Assembly (NCBI RefSeq): GCF_000381905.1 | Contig: NZ_KB907268.1 | Coordinates: forward strand, 14,050-78,049 | Direction: 5' to 3' | Source of the DNA: Paenibacillus fonticola DSM 21315 | GTDB taxonomy: Bacteria; Bacillota; Bacilli; Paenibacillales; Paenibacillaceae | DNA length: 64,000 nt | Part shown: one piece after another, positions 9,363 to 17,529 of the stretch | Layout of the letters: each line of letters opens with the position of its first letter | How positions within the stretch are numbered: the first letter of the stretch is position 1 | Position numbers and translations under genes: made by a program | The notes under the pieces: model-generated | What the model was told of the DNA's origin: nothing | The model's database searches: none | What the model saw: the letters and a program-made list of their open reading frames with translations, nothing else

Positions 9363-9605
9363 ATGGAGGACAAGTCCAGACGTGATACTAAGCCCGGTGA
9401 CCGGGCAGGAGGATGGGACCATCCCGAGCAGTACCCGACAAGCAAACCAAGCTTGTTTGATATGCATGAGAGCGAGATGCATGTCGATCCGATTCCCGTG
9501 GAGGATTTGCGCATGGAAGTGCGGGAGGAAAGGGACAAGGAAGCGACCAAGCATCGCTCCTCAAGCGAAGGCAAATATCATACCGGCTTTGAGGATGAGG
9601 AATAG
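9363..9605 (+). CDS. Small hydrophilic protein of unknown function
   Basis: This 80-aa, strongly charged protein has no hydrophobic segment and no cysteine. It ends in an acidic GFEDEE tail. CGAGGTG sits 7 nt before ATG 9363 and a terminator follows, both of which support a real gene. It follows the MFS exporter after 63 nt and may be cotranscribed. I do not recognise a family; the composition resembles small disordered proteins of spore-formers, but that is inference only. Confidence 0.7.
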   Translation: MEDKSRRDTKPGDRAGGWDHPEQYPTSKPSLFDMHESEMHVDPIPVEDLRMEVREERDKEATKHRSSSEGKYHTGFEDEE

Positions 9606-9618
9606 CCGGCAAGAGACG

Positions 9619-9671
9619 CAAAGAAGGGCTGGAGCAGGGTGTGAAGTGCACCCTAATCCATCCCTTCTTTG
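9619..9671 (+). terminator. Hairpin after the small hydrophilic gene
   Basis: CAAAGAAGGG (9619-9628) pairs with CCCTTCTTTG (9662-9671), and inner segments AGGGTG/CACCCT also pair. The T-run is weak on both strands. It lies between convergent genes. Confidence 0.65.
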
Positions 9672-9770
9672 TTGTGATGCAAAACCACGCTTGTTGTAGT
9701 AATTTAATTCCGCCATAGCGGAGCAATCTGGAGGCCTGGGCTTACTGTTGGAACGAACGCTTGCTCAAGC

Positions 9771-10742
9771 TTACGGTCGCAGCTCCTTGACAAGCTGTGG
9801 CGGAACTTTGCCGCTGAGGGCGGCGACCAGGTTCTCAGCGGCCAGCATCGCCATGTCGAAGCGCGTCTTGCTCGTTGCCGAGCCGATATGAGGCAGGGTA
9901 ACGACATTCGGCAGCTTCAATAAAGGGTTGTCCGGAGATACGGGCTCCCGCTCGAAGACGTCCAGACCAGCCGCATAAATTGTCCGTTGTTCCAACGCCG
10001 CGATAAGCGCCTGCTCATCGACAGTTTGCCCCCGGGACGCATTGATAAAGATCGCTGTCGGCTTCATCAGCCCGAATTCCCGCTTGCCAATCAGGCGTTC
10101 TGTCTCCGGTGTCAGCGGCGTCATCAGCACGATGAAATCGGCTTCTTGAAGCAGCTCATCCATGGAGCAGTACTTGGCTCCAAGCTCTGATTCGGCAGCA
10201 GGCTTCCGGCTGCGGTTATGGTAGAGGACGTCCATTTGAAAGCCCCATTTGGCCCGGCGGGCGACGGCTTCCCCGATGCCGCCCATGCCGATGATCCCCA
10301 GCTTCTTATGATGGACATCCAGACCGAACAGTTCCTGGTTGTTGCCGCGCTTCCATTCGCCTTCCTTCACGTAGCGGTCAAGCTCTGGTACCCTGCGGGC
10401 AGCGGCTAGCATTAAGGCGAAGATCAGATCCGCGACCGTCTCATTGAGTACGTCCGGCGTATTGGTTCCCATGACCCCGCGGGCTTTCATCGCTTCCAGA
10501 TCGAAATGGTTGTAGCCCACGCTCATCGTGCTGACCACCTTCAGCTTCGGCGCACGATCCAGCAGCTCGGCATCGATCTTGCCGCCAAAGGTGAGCAGCC
10601 CCTCCGCATCGGATAGGCTGGCCAGCAAGGCATCTCGCGGGATCAGCTCAGGGCTGTCCCATTTGTCATAGGTGCAATGCTCGGCGATATAGTCTTCGAC
10701 TTCCTTAGGAACGTTGCGGGCAATGAATACTTTCGGCTTCAA
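9771..10742 (-). CDS. D-2-hydroxyacid dehydrogenase (glyoxylate/hydroxypyruvate reductase type)
   Basis: This is an NAD(P)H-dependent cytosolic reductase of 2-keto acids; the family includes D-glycerate dehydrogenase and glyoxylate reductase. The 323-aa protein has the Rossmann motif GIIGMGGIGEAVARR (about residues 149-163). The catalytic Arg is in NASRGQTVDE, Glu in DVFEREP and His in LPHIGSAT. It follows queF after 77 nt in the same direction, so it could be read through from the que operon, although its chemistry is unrelated. Substrate choice between glyoxylate and hydroxypyruvate is not settled by sequence. Confidence 0.9.
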   Translation of the reverse strand: MKPKVFIARNVPKEVEDYIAEHCTYDKWDSPELIPRDALLASLSDAEGLLTFGGKIDAELLDRAPKLKVVSTMSVGYNHFDLEAMKARGVMGTNTPDVLNETVADLIFALMLAAARRVPELDRYVKEGEWKRGNNQELFGLDVHHKKLGIIGMGGIGEAVARRAKWGFQMDVLYHNRSRKPAAESELGAKYCSMDELLQEADFIVLMTPLTPETERLIGKREFGLMKPTAIFINASRGQTVDEQALIAALEQRTIYAAGLDVFEREPVSPDNPLLKLPNVVTLPHIGSATSKTRFDMAMLAAENLVAALSGKVPPQLVKELRP

Positions 10743-10819
10743 GGCAGTTCTCTCCCCTCCGGAATAGGTTGCAATCTCTATTTATTCATTGTAACAGATT
10801 GCAGCCGTCTGAAACTCGA

Positions 10820-11317
10820 TTATCTGTTATCGATTTTCTCCGGGTACATGTCATGCTGAATGAGGCGCTGCTCGGCCATGGCCTCGTATTTCGTGCCGGG
10901 ACGGCCATAGTTGCAGTACGGATCGATCGAAATGCCGCCTCTCGGCGTAAATTTGCCCCAGACCTCAATATATCTCGGGTCCATCAGTTTAATCAGGTCG
11001 TTCATGATGATGTTCACGCAGTCCTCATGGAAATCGCCATGGTTGCGGAAGCTGAAGAGGTATAGCTTCAAGGACTTGCTCTCCACCATTTTGATGTCGG
11101 GAATATAGCTGATATAAATGGTGGCAAAATCGGGCTGTCCCGTAATCGGGCACAGGCTCGTAAACTCCGGGCAGTTGAACTTTACGAAGTAATCGCGATA
11201 AGGATGCTTGTTATCGAAGCTTTCAAGAATGCCCGGATCATAGGCAAAAGAATACTGCACCTTTTGATTGCCAAGCAGCGTTAAATCCTGAAGCTCTTCG
11301 TTTTGTCTTCCAGTCAT
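10820..11317 (-). CDS. queF: NADPH-dependent 7-cyano-7-deazaguanine reductase
   Basis: QueF reduces the nitrile of preQ0 to the amine of preQ1, the last free-base step before insertion into tRNA by Tgt. The 165-aa protein is the short, unimodular Bacillus type. The nucleophilic cysteine is C56 in [12 protein letters not shown], and D63 follows in the same motif. [20 protein letters not shown] is the QueF NADPH motif. It lies 74 nt downstream of queE in the same direction; the gap carries two near-identical 20-nt copies of TTTCAG(C/T)AATAATAGAGAA. Confidence 0.96.
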   Translation of the reverse strand: MTGRQNEELQDLTLLGNQKVQYSFAYDPGILESFDNKHPYRDYFVKFNCPEFTSLCPITGQPDFATIYISYIPDIKMVESKSLKLYLFSFRNHGDFHEDCVNIIMNDLIKLMDPRYIEVWGKFTPRGGISIDPYCNYGRPGTKYEAMAEQRLIQHDMYPEKIDNR

Positions 11318-11391
11318 ATATAATTCCTCCTAAGCGGATTGTTTCTTGTTTTCAGCAATAATAGAGAAATTTTCAGTAATAATAGAGAACG

Positions 11392-12132
11392 CTAGACACC
11401 GCGTTTGTTGCCCCATACAAGAGCATGAAGCTGGGGCAGAACGCGGACATCGTTCAGCTCTGGATCAGCGACGACCAGATCAATTAGCTGCTCGTATCTC
11501 TCCAGAAGGTCGGTGGTATGCTGCTGAATATCCATTCTTCTGACATCCGAGTTGCCGACCTGCAGGAAGAACGGAATGTCTGGATAGCGGGCATGCACCT
11601 TCTTCGCATAGGCCAAATCCGCCTCGTCAAAGACGACGACCTTCAGGCTTTGGCTGTAAGGATTAGCTCGGGCTGCCAGCCGTGACACAACGTTGTCCAG
11701 CGCGCCCCAGTCCGTCGTCATGCCCGAGCTGGGCGGCTTTGGCGACAGGGTCACCTGGTCGATCTCGGCGAGCCAGTCCTGCCAGCGGGAGCCCTGCGTC
11801 TCAACCGCAACGGCAATCCCTTTGTCATGGAGCAGTTTCACCAATGCGCCGAGCCCGCCGAGGAGGGCAGGGTTGCCGCCGGACAGTGTCACATGGGAGA
11901 AGCGGCCGCCGCCAAGAGCTTGCAGCTCGGCATAAATATCCTCGGCCCTCATCAGGCGGATGTCATCCTTGGCGCTGCCGTCCCAGGTAAAGGCCGAATC
12001 GCACCAGGAGCAGCGGTAGTCGCAGCCCGCCGTGCGGACGAACATCGTCTTCTGGCCGATGACCATTCCTTCCCCTTGAATCGTTGGCCCGAATATTTCC
12101 AGGACGGGAATCGGCTGATGTGTGTTACTCAC
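11392..12132 (-). CDS. queE: 7-carboxy-7-deazaguanine synthase (radical SAM)
   Basis: QueE contracts 6-carboxy-tetrahydropterin to 7-carboxy-7-deazaguanine using SAM, Mg and a [4Fe-4S] cluster. The 246-aa protein carries the cluster motif C-x3-C-x2-C in AGCDYRCSWCDSAF, then VTLSGGNPAL, the SAM GGE-like motif with GGN as seen in this subgroup. It starts at GTG 12132, overlapping the queD stop by 8 nt, so translation is coupled. Gene order queC-queD-queE-queF matches the Bacillus operon. Confidence 0.95.
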   Translation of the reverse strand: MSNTHQPIPVLEIFGPTIQGEGMVIGQKTMFVRTAGCDYRCSWCDSAFTWDGSAKDDIRLMRAEDIYAELQALGGGRFSHVTLSGGNPALLGGLGALVKLLHDKGIAVAVETQGSRWQDWLAEIDQVTLSPKPPSSGMTTDWGALDNVVSRLAARANPYSQSLKVVVFDEADLAYAKKVHARYPDIPFFLQVGNSDVRRMDIQQHTTDLLERYEQLIDLVVADPELNDVRVLPQLHALVWGNKRGV

Positions 12133-12619
12133 CGTTCATCCACTCCCGTCTTATTTCAGCGTAGCTCGTAGGCGTCTCGTACAGACGGACGAACTCCGTC
12201 CGGGCCTGCAGCTCCGGGGAACGGTAGGCGTCTTTTTGCAGCGCGTGCTCCATCTGCTCATAAAGCCAGACTACCATGTTCTCTGCGGTCGTATTCATAT
12301 GCGGCAGCGACTCATTTAAATATTGATGGTCGAGGTATCCTTCGATTTCGTGCTTCCATATGGCTTTGATCGTTCCGAAATCAATTGTAATTCCGATTTC
12401 ATCAGGTATCCCGCTGATTCCAAAAACGACTTTATAGGTATGTCCGTGCAAGTTTTTACACTTGCCCTCATACGCATGCAAATGGTGTGCGGCGTCGAAC
12501 GTAAACTCCTTGCTCACCAGCACGCGCCGCTGATGGTATCTTAATTTGGAGCGAGGGATATCCTCGCCAAGCTTCTGCAGATTGTCGACGATGCGAAATT
12601 CGCCAGGTACGAAGCTCAT
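12125..12619 (-). CDS. queD: 6-carboxy-5,6,7,8-tetrahydropterin synthase
   Basis: QueD converts dihydroneopterin triphosphate to 6-carboxytetrahydropterin, the first committed step of the 7-deazaguanine pathway. The 164-aa protein shows the PTPS fold signatures: zinc ligands in FDAAHHLH and NLHGHTYKV, and the nearby catalytic Cys in [10 protein letters not shown]. The N-terminus carries a roughly 30-residue lead before the conserved core. ATG 12619 is chosen because it overlaps the queC stop (ATGA) and has a GGGGG ribosome binding site; a longer frame to 12691 lies inside queC. Confidence 0.94.
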   Translation of the reverse strand: MSFVPGEFRIVDNLQKLGEDIPRSKLRYHQRRVLVSKEFTFDAAHHLHAYEGKCKNLHGHTYKVVFGISGIPDEIGITIDFGTIKAIWKHEIEGYLDHQYLNESLPHMNTTAENMVVWLYEQMEHALQKDAYRSPELQARTEFVRLYETPTSYAEIRREWMNGE

Positions 12620-13284
12620 GACGTCGCCCCCTTTCCTCGCGTCTGGAGATAGTCTTCCATTCCGGCAAGCCTTAGTTTGCAGGCCGGACATTCTCCGCAG
12701 CCGTCGCCGATGACGCCGTTATAGCAGGTGAGCGTACGCTCCCGGATATAGTCGAAGGCGCCAAGCTCGTCGGCAAGCTGCCATGTAGCAGATTTATCAA
12801 GCCACATGAGCGGGGTATGGATGACGAAGTTATGATCCATGGCCAGGTTAAGCGTAACGTTCAGCGATTTGACGAAGGCGTCCCGGCAATCCGGATAACC
12901 GCTGAAATCCGTCTCGCATACGCCGGTAATAATATGCCTTGCCCCGACTCCTTTGGCAAGAACAGCTGCGAAGCTGAGGAACAGATGATTACGTCCTTCT
13001 ACGAACGTGTTGGGAAGCTCGCCGTCCTCGTGGACGATGTCCATGTCATGACGCGTTAATGCATTCGGACTTAATTGAGCTAGAAGTCCCATGTCGAGCA
13101 GGTGGAATTTGACCCCGCGCTCTTCGGCGATTCCGCGGGCGCACTCGATTTCCTGCTTGTGGCGCTGGCCGTAATCAAAGGTGACGACCTCTACTTCACG
13201 GAATTGCTTCAATGCCCAGAATAGACAGGTGGTGCTGTCTTGGCCGCCGCTGAAAACGACGACGGCTTTTTCGTTTTTAAGCAT
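12616..13284 (-). CDS. queC: 7-cyano-7-deazaguanine (preQ0) synthase
   Basis: QueC uses ATP and ammonia to turn 7-carboxy-7-deazaguanine into preQ0. The 222-aa protein has the PP-loop [11 protein letters not shown] near the N-terminus and the zinc-binding cysteine cluster [10 protein letters not shown] near the C-terminus. ATG 13284 is chosen: AGAGAGG lies 7 nt upstream, while a longer frame to 13335 has no such site and would enter the riboswitch leader. It is the first gene of the que operon, directly downstream of the preQ1-I riboswitch. Confidence 0.95.
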   Translation of the reverse strand: MLKNEKAVVVFSGGQDSTTCLFWALKQFREVEVVTFDYGQRHKQEIECARGIAEERGVKFHLLDMGLLAQLSPNALTRHDMDIVHEDGELPNTFVEGRNHLFLSFAAVLAKGVGARHIITGVCETDFSGYPDCRDAFVKSLNVTLNLAMDHNFVIHTPLMWLDKSATWQLADELGAFDYIRERTLTCYNGVIGDGCGECPACKLRLAGMEDYLQTRGKGATS

Positions 13285-13380
13285 AAAAAAACCTCTCTTC
13301 TTCTGAATTTTGTGAAAGGATGCTAGCAGCATCATTTACATAGAAGAAAGAGAGTTCTTGAACTTTGACACTATGAAAAA

Positions 13381-13405
13381 ACACGCCAAGGCCCCAAAGG
13401 GCACG
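13381..13405 (-). terminator. Second hairpin in the que leader
   Basis: Downstream of the riboswitch terminator, the minus strand forms an imperfect hairpin around GTGCCC/GGGGCC. It is followed by GTGTTTTTTC. It could be a back-up terminator. Confidence 0.45.
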
Positions 13406-13407
13406 GC

Positions 13408-13426
13408 AAAAAAGGCGCGAAGCGCC
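13408..13426 (-). terminator. Riboswitch-linked terminator
   Basis: On the minus strand GGCGC-TTC-GCGCC is followed by six T residues, starting 1 nt after the aptamer's AACTAA tail. This is the expression platform of the preQ1 riboswitch. Confidence 0.9.
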
Positions 13427-13427
13427 G

Positions 13428-13462
13428 TTAGTTTTTTATAGAGGGAGTTCGCGAACCTCTCC
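13428..13462 (-). promoter_or_regulatory. preQ1-I riboswitch aptamer
   Basis: The minus strand reads GGAGAGGTTCGCGAACTCCC followed by TCTATAAAAAACTAA. This matches the preQ1 class I aptamer: a P1 stem (GAGAGG/CCTCT-type pairing), a C-rich loop and the A-rich tail that forms the H-type pseudoknot. The tail abuts a terminator stem, so preQ1 binding probably promotes termination before queC. Confidence 0.95.
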
Positions 13463-13512
13463 CATGCCGCAGCAGCATGGATCTTCTTCAATTATTTTGT
13501 TGATTTGCTCTT

Positions 13513-13518
13513 ATTATA
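13513..13518 (-). promoter_or_regulatory. Candidate -10 element for the que operon
   Basis: The minus strand has TATAAT here, about 50 nt upstream of the aptamer. I could not identify a -35 box at standard spacing. Confidence 0.4.
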
Positions 13519-13634
13519 GCATAAATGAACTGGTTTCTGCTGCTCCAATGCTTGTCAACTAATAGATTGCTCCTGTTTACAATAGGAAGTTAATACATGA
13601 TAATAGAATATATTAAAATTAGGGAGGTTATCTT

Positions 13635-15131
13635 TTGAAAAGATTTGGAAAGTGGCTATCGCTGCCGTTAGTGCTATTATTGGTCATTCTTACTGGTTGT
13701 GAAGCAGTAGGAGGTTATGACGTCAACAAGGCTTTGCAGAAGAGCTTGGAAGTTCAATCCAGCGAATCCAAGCAGAAGGTTACAATCGAAGTTGTCCCTG
13801 CGGATAACGTGTCTGCGGTAGACAAGGAAATTATAGATCTTATCAATTCAATTTCTTTAACGGTTGACCATGCTAAAATCAAGGATGCTTCGACGATGTC
13901 GCTCAAAGGCTCGATCGGCTTTTCCGGTGAGAAGCTCCCGTATCATATTTCGCTGGATACCAAAGGCATAACCGTCCAGCTTGAAGGGGCGAAGCAACCG
14001 CTGTACATATCCTTAGAGGATGCATACTCAGAGTATCTTGCCTTCGAGCCATACGATGAGCAGTCTCAGGAATTCGGGGTTAAGGCTGCGGGCTTCCTGC
14101 TCAAGCATATGCCGAATCCGTCCACGATTTCCGTGAAAAAAGTGCAGGAGAAAGTCAATGAAGAAACGCTCAGCCTGACTCATCTGCATGCCGAAATTCG
14201 CGGTGATGAGCTGGTGAAGCTGGTCAAGCCGCTGCTGACGAACGTATCGAAGGACGAAGCGGGCTTGAAGGAGCTGATCGGCGCTTTCTATGACGCATAC
14301 TATACGGTTCTTAGCACCCAATCGGGATCCGACGCTTTCGATGCAGGACCGGCATCCTCCAAAGAGTTCACCGTAGCTGCCATGTACGGTGTAGTTCAGG
14401 AAGCGCTGAACGAGATCTTGAAGGATTACGATCAACAGGCAGCCGCCCTGTTCGAAGAAATGCCAGAGTTGAACACGGTGTTGGGAAAAGATACCGTGCT
14501 CAAAACCGATCTGTATTTCGACGGCGACCTGAATACGCGCAAGCAGAACATGGAACTGACGATAGCGATTCCTCAGGGCGCAGGCGTGCCTATCAAGACG
14601 TTCACAGTACGCAGTGAATCCGAAATGTGGAATGTTGGCGGGACCGTAGCTGTGGATCAAGTCAACGTAAATGCAGGCAAACTGGATGTTACGGACGAGG
14701 AAATGACTCCGGGGCAAATTTTGCGCAACTTTGAGCCAGGTTCGATCATTTACAAGCTGCTTAAAGACAAAATGCAGATCACTTCCAAAAACGTAATGAT
14801 CGGGTATCCGGGCGACTACTACGAAGTGATCAAGAAGAACGGTACCAGCTTCGTGCCGCTGCGTTACATGTCCGCTGAACTCGATGCGGAGATCAAATGG
14901 AATGAGGCAACGAAGACGATTACGATCATCGACGATATCACGCAAGCGGAGATTGTGCTGACCATCGGCTCTAAGCAGGCAAAAGTAGCCGGCAAGGCAG
15001 CTGAACTGTCTGAGCCGGCATTCATCCATACGGACGGCAAAACCTATGTGCCGCTTCGTTTTATCGCAGAAGCTCTGGGAGCGAAGGTTCATGCAGGTGG
15101 AAGTGACTGGATTACAGTAACGCGCGATTAA
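13635..15131 (+). CDS. Lipoprotein with C-terminal stalk (copper amine oxidase N-like) domain
   Basis: This is a surface lipoprotein of unknown role. A lipobox (LTGC, Cys about residue 22) follows a hydrophobic signal segment. The middle (about 30-360) resembles lipoproteins with beta-rich binding modules but I cannot name the family. The C-terminal about 110 residues form a copper-amine-oxidase-N/stalk domain, with two copies of a V-P-L-R-[YF] motif (FVPLRYMSAELDAEIKW and YVPLRFIAEALGAKV). This domain is common in Paenibacillus surface proteins. The start is TTG 13635 with AGGGAGG 7 nt before it. A strong terminator follows. Confidence 0.85.
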   Translation: MKRFGKWLSLPLVLLLVILTGCEAVGGYDVNKALQKSLEVQSSESKQKVTIEVVPADNVSAVDKEIIDLINSISLTVDHAKIKDASTMSLKGSIGFSGEKLPYHISLDTKGITVQLEGAKQPLYISLEDAYSEYLAFEPYDEQSQEFGVKAAGFLLKHMPNPSTISVKKVQEKVNEETLSLTHLHAEIRGDELVKLVKPLLTNVSKDEAGLKELIGAFYDAYYTVLSTQSGSDAFDAGPASSKEFTVAAMYGVVQEALNEILKDYDQQAAALFEEMPELNTVLGKDTVLKTDLYFDGDLNTRKQNMELTIAIPQGAGVPIKTFTVRSESEMWNVGGTVAVDQVNVNAGKLDVTDEEMTPGQILRNFEPGSIIYKLLKDKMQITSKNVMIGYPGDYYEVIKKNGTSFVPLRYMSAELDAEIKWNEATKTITIIDDITQAEIVLTIGSKQAKVAGKAAELSEPAFIHTDGKTYVPLRFIAEALGAKVHAGGSDWITVTRD

Positions 15132-15192
15132 TAAGTGAAACTAGGCTGCGGCGTATTCTGCTTTTAGAATAGCCGCGGCGGGCGCATAACAT

Positions 15193-15248
15193 AAAAGCTG
15201 CCATTCCTTTGACGCATGCAATGCGGCGGGGTATGGCGGCTTTTTTTT
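15193..15248 (+). terminator. Terminator of the stalk-domain lipoprotein gene
   Basis: AAGCTGCCAT (15195-15204) pairs with ATGGCGGC (15233-15240) and is followed by eight T. A small inner stem CGCAT/ATGCG is present. Confidence 0.85.
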
Positions 15249-15253
15249 CCTTG

Positions 15254-16114
15254 TTATTTGTCGAAAGCTTCAAGGGGATGATCATTCGGGTAAACGTAAG
15301 GGGTCGCCGGGCGGGGGATTTCACGGATTTCCTCTGCCGAGACAGCGAGGATTTCCCTGCCGTTGCGGAGCGTCGTTTGCAGCGTCCCTTGTACTTCGAT
15401 CCAGGCGTCCCGTTCGAACCAGGGAAGAGGCTGCGCAGAGGAAACGACAACGCCGAACGGATAGGCATCCGCGGTGCAGCATTGGACAAGGAACCGGCCT
15501 ACAACGAACTCGCGCGGGCTGTTTGAGCCGGGATCTTCATAGACAAAACCGCTCAGCTTCACAGTTTTTCCCTGGAATTGATCCTTGAACAGCTCGAAAG
15601 CGCCTATCGTTTCGGAGTAAATTTCCGGTTTAACCTCGATAATGTCTTGAGGGTATAATTTTTTGGCGAGCTCGGCGAATTCTTCGTTGTATTTATCCGG
15701 GGCGATGAAGACGTTGTTGAGGTGCTCCGTATTCAGCGCGGGCGAAGAGAACTGCATGCCCTTTTGATTTGCCGCCATGCTGCCGAGCGCCTGATCTGGC
15801 ATAACAACGCCGAGCAGCAGCGGGATAAGAAAGAGGGCGTAAACAGCGGCGTTCTTTAACGGGGATGCGGGCGCGGCATGGTGCTCGCAGCCGCAGGCGG
15901 GAGAAGTGCTGCGAAACAGTGCCTCCCAGGCGAGGCAGAGGGACATGGCAGTGAGCGGGATCGCACTGTAGCGGAGCCAAGGCTCCATTTTTGGGGCGAT
16001 GTAGTAATGCAGCGTGCCGCTTCTGGACAGATGGGCGATAAATAAGGCGAAGGCCAGCAAAATGAAGCTTCGTGCAAGCTGCTGCCGCCGCAGCGTTGTG
16101 CGGGAATTTTTCAT
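15254..16114 (-). CDS. TIGR03943 family membrane protein (YcgQ-like)
   Basis: This family (YcgQ in B. subtilis) is found next to YcgR-type permeases; its biochemical role is not established. The 286-aa protein has about four N-terminal hydrophobic segments (within residues 1-115), a short Cys/His element (SPACGCEHH) and a C-terminal soluble domain. The C-terminal domain includes VQCCTADAYPFGV, a conserved Cys-Cys motif of the family. ATG 16114 is preferred because GGAGG lies 10 nt upstream; an in-frame ATG 16135 would contain that site. It is the second gene after the permease, with a 38-nt gap. Confidence 0.85.
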   Translation of the reverse strand: MKNSRTTLRRQQLARSFILLAFALFIAHLSRSGTLHYYIAPKMEPWLRYSAIPLTAMSLCLAWEALFRSTSPACGCEHHAAPASPLKNAAVYALFLIPLLLGVVMPDQALGSMAANQKGMQFSSPALNTEHLNNVFIAPDKYNEEFAELAKKLYPQDIIEVKPEIYSETIGAFELFKDQFQGKTVKLSGFVYEDPGSNSPREFVVGRFLVQCCTADAYPFGVVVSSAQPLPWFERDAWIEVQGTLQTTLRNGREILAVSAEEIREIPRPATPYVYPNDHPLEAFDK

Positions 16115-16152
16115 TACGGTAAAACCTCCTTCCATCGCTTAAGAAACGGACA

Positions 16153-17316
16153 TTAGCTTAAATAGAGCTTGCCTGCAAGGACAGAGCCGATAAACACGAC
16201 GGTACAGATGAGAAAAGCGAAGTAGAGTACAAATTTGGCTTTGAAGACGGACAGGAGCATCAGGACGTTCTTGAGGTCCAGCATCGGTCCGAACACGAGA
16301 AAGGCGAGCAGGGAGCCGGCGGAAAACGTATGCGTGAACGCGGCAGCGACAAAGGCGTCGGAGGTTGAGCACAGCGATAATAGAAAAGCGAAGCCCATCA
16401 TGAAGGCATAGGAGCCAACAGGACCCCCGCCGATGGCGAGAAGGCTCTCTCTGGGAACGAACGATTGAATCGCGGCCGTAATGAGGCAGCCCATGATCAG
16501 GTATTTTCCCATATCAAATACCTCGTCGGCCGCGTGAACGAGTACAGCTGTTATTTTCCCGCCCTGCTTGGGATGGTTATGATGATGCACGTGGTTGTGC
16601 TCATGGTGGTGATCATGCTTACGGGCATGTTCATGGGGATGGCTGTGATTATGATTGCGCTCATAAAGCTGCTCATGATCCTTATGATACTGCTCATGAT
16701 CCCCAGGATACTGCGCATGGCGTCCATGCTCATGGTCGTGATGACTCGAGGCAGCACCGGGAAGGAGTTTGGTTCTTAGCGGGTTTCCTTTCCAAGTGGC
16801 GTAGATCATCCAGCCGATCGCTGCGGCGACAAGGAAGGCCAATCCCATTCTGGCATAGACCATTTCCGGATGCAGCCGAAACGCCATATAGGTCGCCCCA
16901 TAGACAACCGGATTCACGATCGGTCCGGCCAGAATGAATACGGCGGCAATGTATACGGGCATGCCTTTTTGAATGAGCTTGCGGATCAGGGGAATCATCC
17001 CGCACTCGCACACCGGAAATATGAAACCTAGCACGCAGGCGAACAAAATGCCGGCAGCAGGGTGCTTCGGAATCCATTTGCTTAACGTGTCTTCGGAAAT
17101 ATACAAATGTACAAGCGAGGAGAGCAAGGCCCCGATCAGCACGAAAGGGAGCGCCTCCAGCAGTATGCCGATAAAGCTTGTCTTGAACAGATGGACATAA
17201 TTGAGGTCAAGCGAAACTAAAGGCAGAAGAGCCGGCGCGATGACGATGAGGCAGGCCAGCACAAAGGCTGCGGGAAGCAAAAAGGGAAGCCATCGGCTTA
17301 GGGGCAATGGGTTCAT
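16153..17316 (-). CDS. DUF318/ArsP-type permease with His-rich loop (YcgR-like)
   Basis: This is an integral membrane permease of the PF03773 family. The 387-aa protein has two halves of about four helices each with the family motifs FPVCECGMIPL and LSLCSTSDAFVAAAF. The halves are separated by a cytosolic loop (about residues 192-255) extremely rich in His, with many HxH pairs, consistent with zinc binding. A candidate promoter and a near-consensus Zur box lie 34-75 nt upstream, and the neighbours are zinc-starvation genes. A role in zinc handling is inferred; the transported species is not known. Confidence 0.85.
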   Translation of the reverse strand: MNPLPLSRWLPFLLPAAFVLACLIVIAPALLPLVSLDLNYVHLFKTSFIGILLEALPFVLIGALLSSLVHLYISEDTLSKWIPKHPAAGILFACVLGFIFPVCECGMIPLIRKLIQKGMPVYIAAVFILAGPIVNPVVYGATYMAFRLHPEMVYARMGLAFLVAAAIGWMIYATWKGNPLRTKLLPGAASSHHDHEHGRHAQYPGDHEQYHKDHEQLYERNHNHSHPHEHARKHDHHHEHNHVHHHNHPKQGGKITAVLVHAADEVFDMGKYLIMGCLITAAIQSFVPRESLLAIGGGPVGSYAFMMGFAFLLSLCSTSDAFVAAAFTHTFSAGSLLAFLVFGPMLDLKNVLMLLSVFKAKFVLYFAFLICTVVFIGSVLAGKLYLS

Positions 17317-17349
17317 AGCAATCTCCTCTATTTTTCATAGGATTATCTT

Positions 17350-17368
17350 AATCATAATAATTACTATT
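17350..17368 (-). promoter_or_regulatory. Near-consensus Zur box upstream of the permease
   Basis: AATCATAATAATTACTATT differs from the dyad AATCGTAATnATTACGATT at two symmetric positions. It overlaps a candidate -10 (TAATAG, minus strand, 17364-17369) placed 17 nt from TTGTTC (17387-17392). Confidence 0.75.
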
Positions 17369-17422
17369 AATAACGGACGAGGTTCAGAACAAAAAATCAT
17401 GAATTTTGCCGGTCATCGAGCA

Positions 17423-17451
17423 TTGACAAACGGGGGAGTTGGCATTATATT
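17423..17451 (+). promoter_or_regulatory. Sigma-A promoter of the zagA-like gene
   Basis: TTGACA (17423-17428), a 17-nt spacer and TATATT (17446-17451) form a near-consensus vegetative promoter. The Zur box begins 10 nt downstream and so would cover the start site. Confidence 0.85.
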
Positions 17452-17461
17452 AGGTTTTGTT

Positions 17462-17480
17462 AATCGTAATTATTACGATT
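17462..17480 (+). promoter_or_regulatory. Perfect Zur box
   Basis: AATCGTAATTATTACGATT is a perfect 9-1-9 dyad matching the B. subtilis Zur consensus. It lies between the promoter and the zagA-like start, ideal for zinc-dependent repression. Confidence 0.93.
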
Positions 17481-17529
17481 AATTATCACTGTAGGAAACT
17501 ATTCCGATTTTGTGAAGGGAGTTGGTCGA

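Noticed and set aside
14028-15092. Long minus-strand frame opposite the stalk-domain lipoprotein
   Set aside because: The plus-strand gene has signal peptide, lipobox and a known C-terminal domain; the minus frame is a coding shadow.
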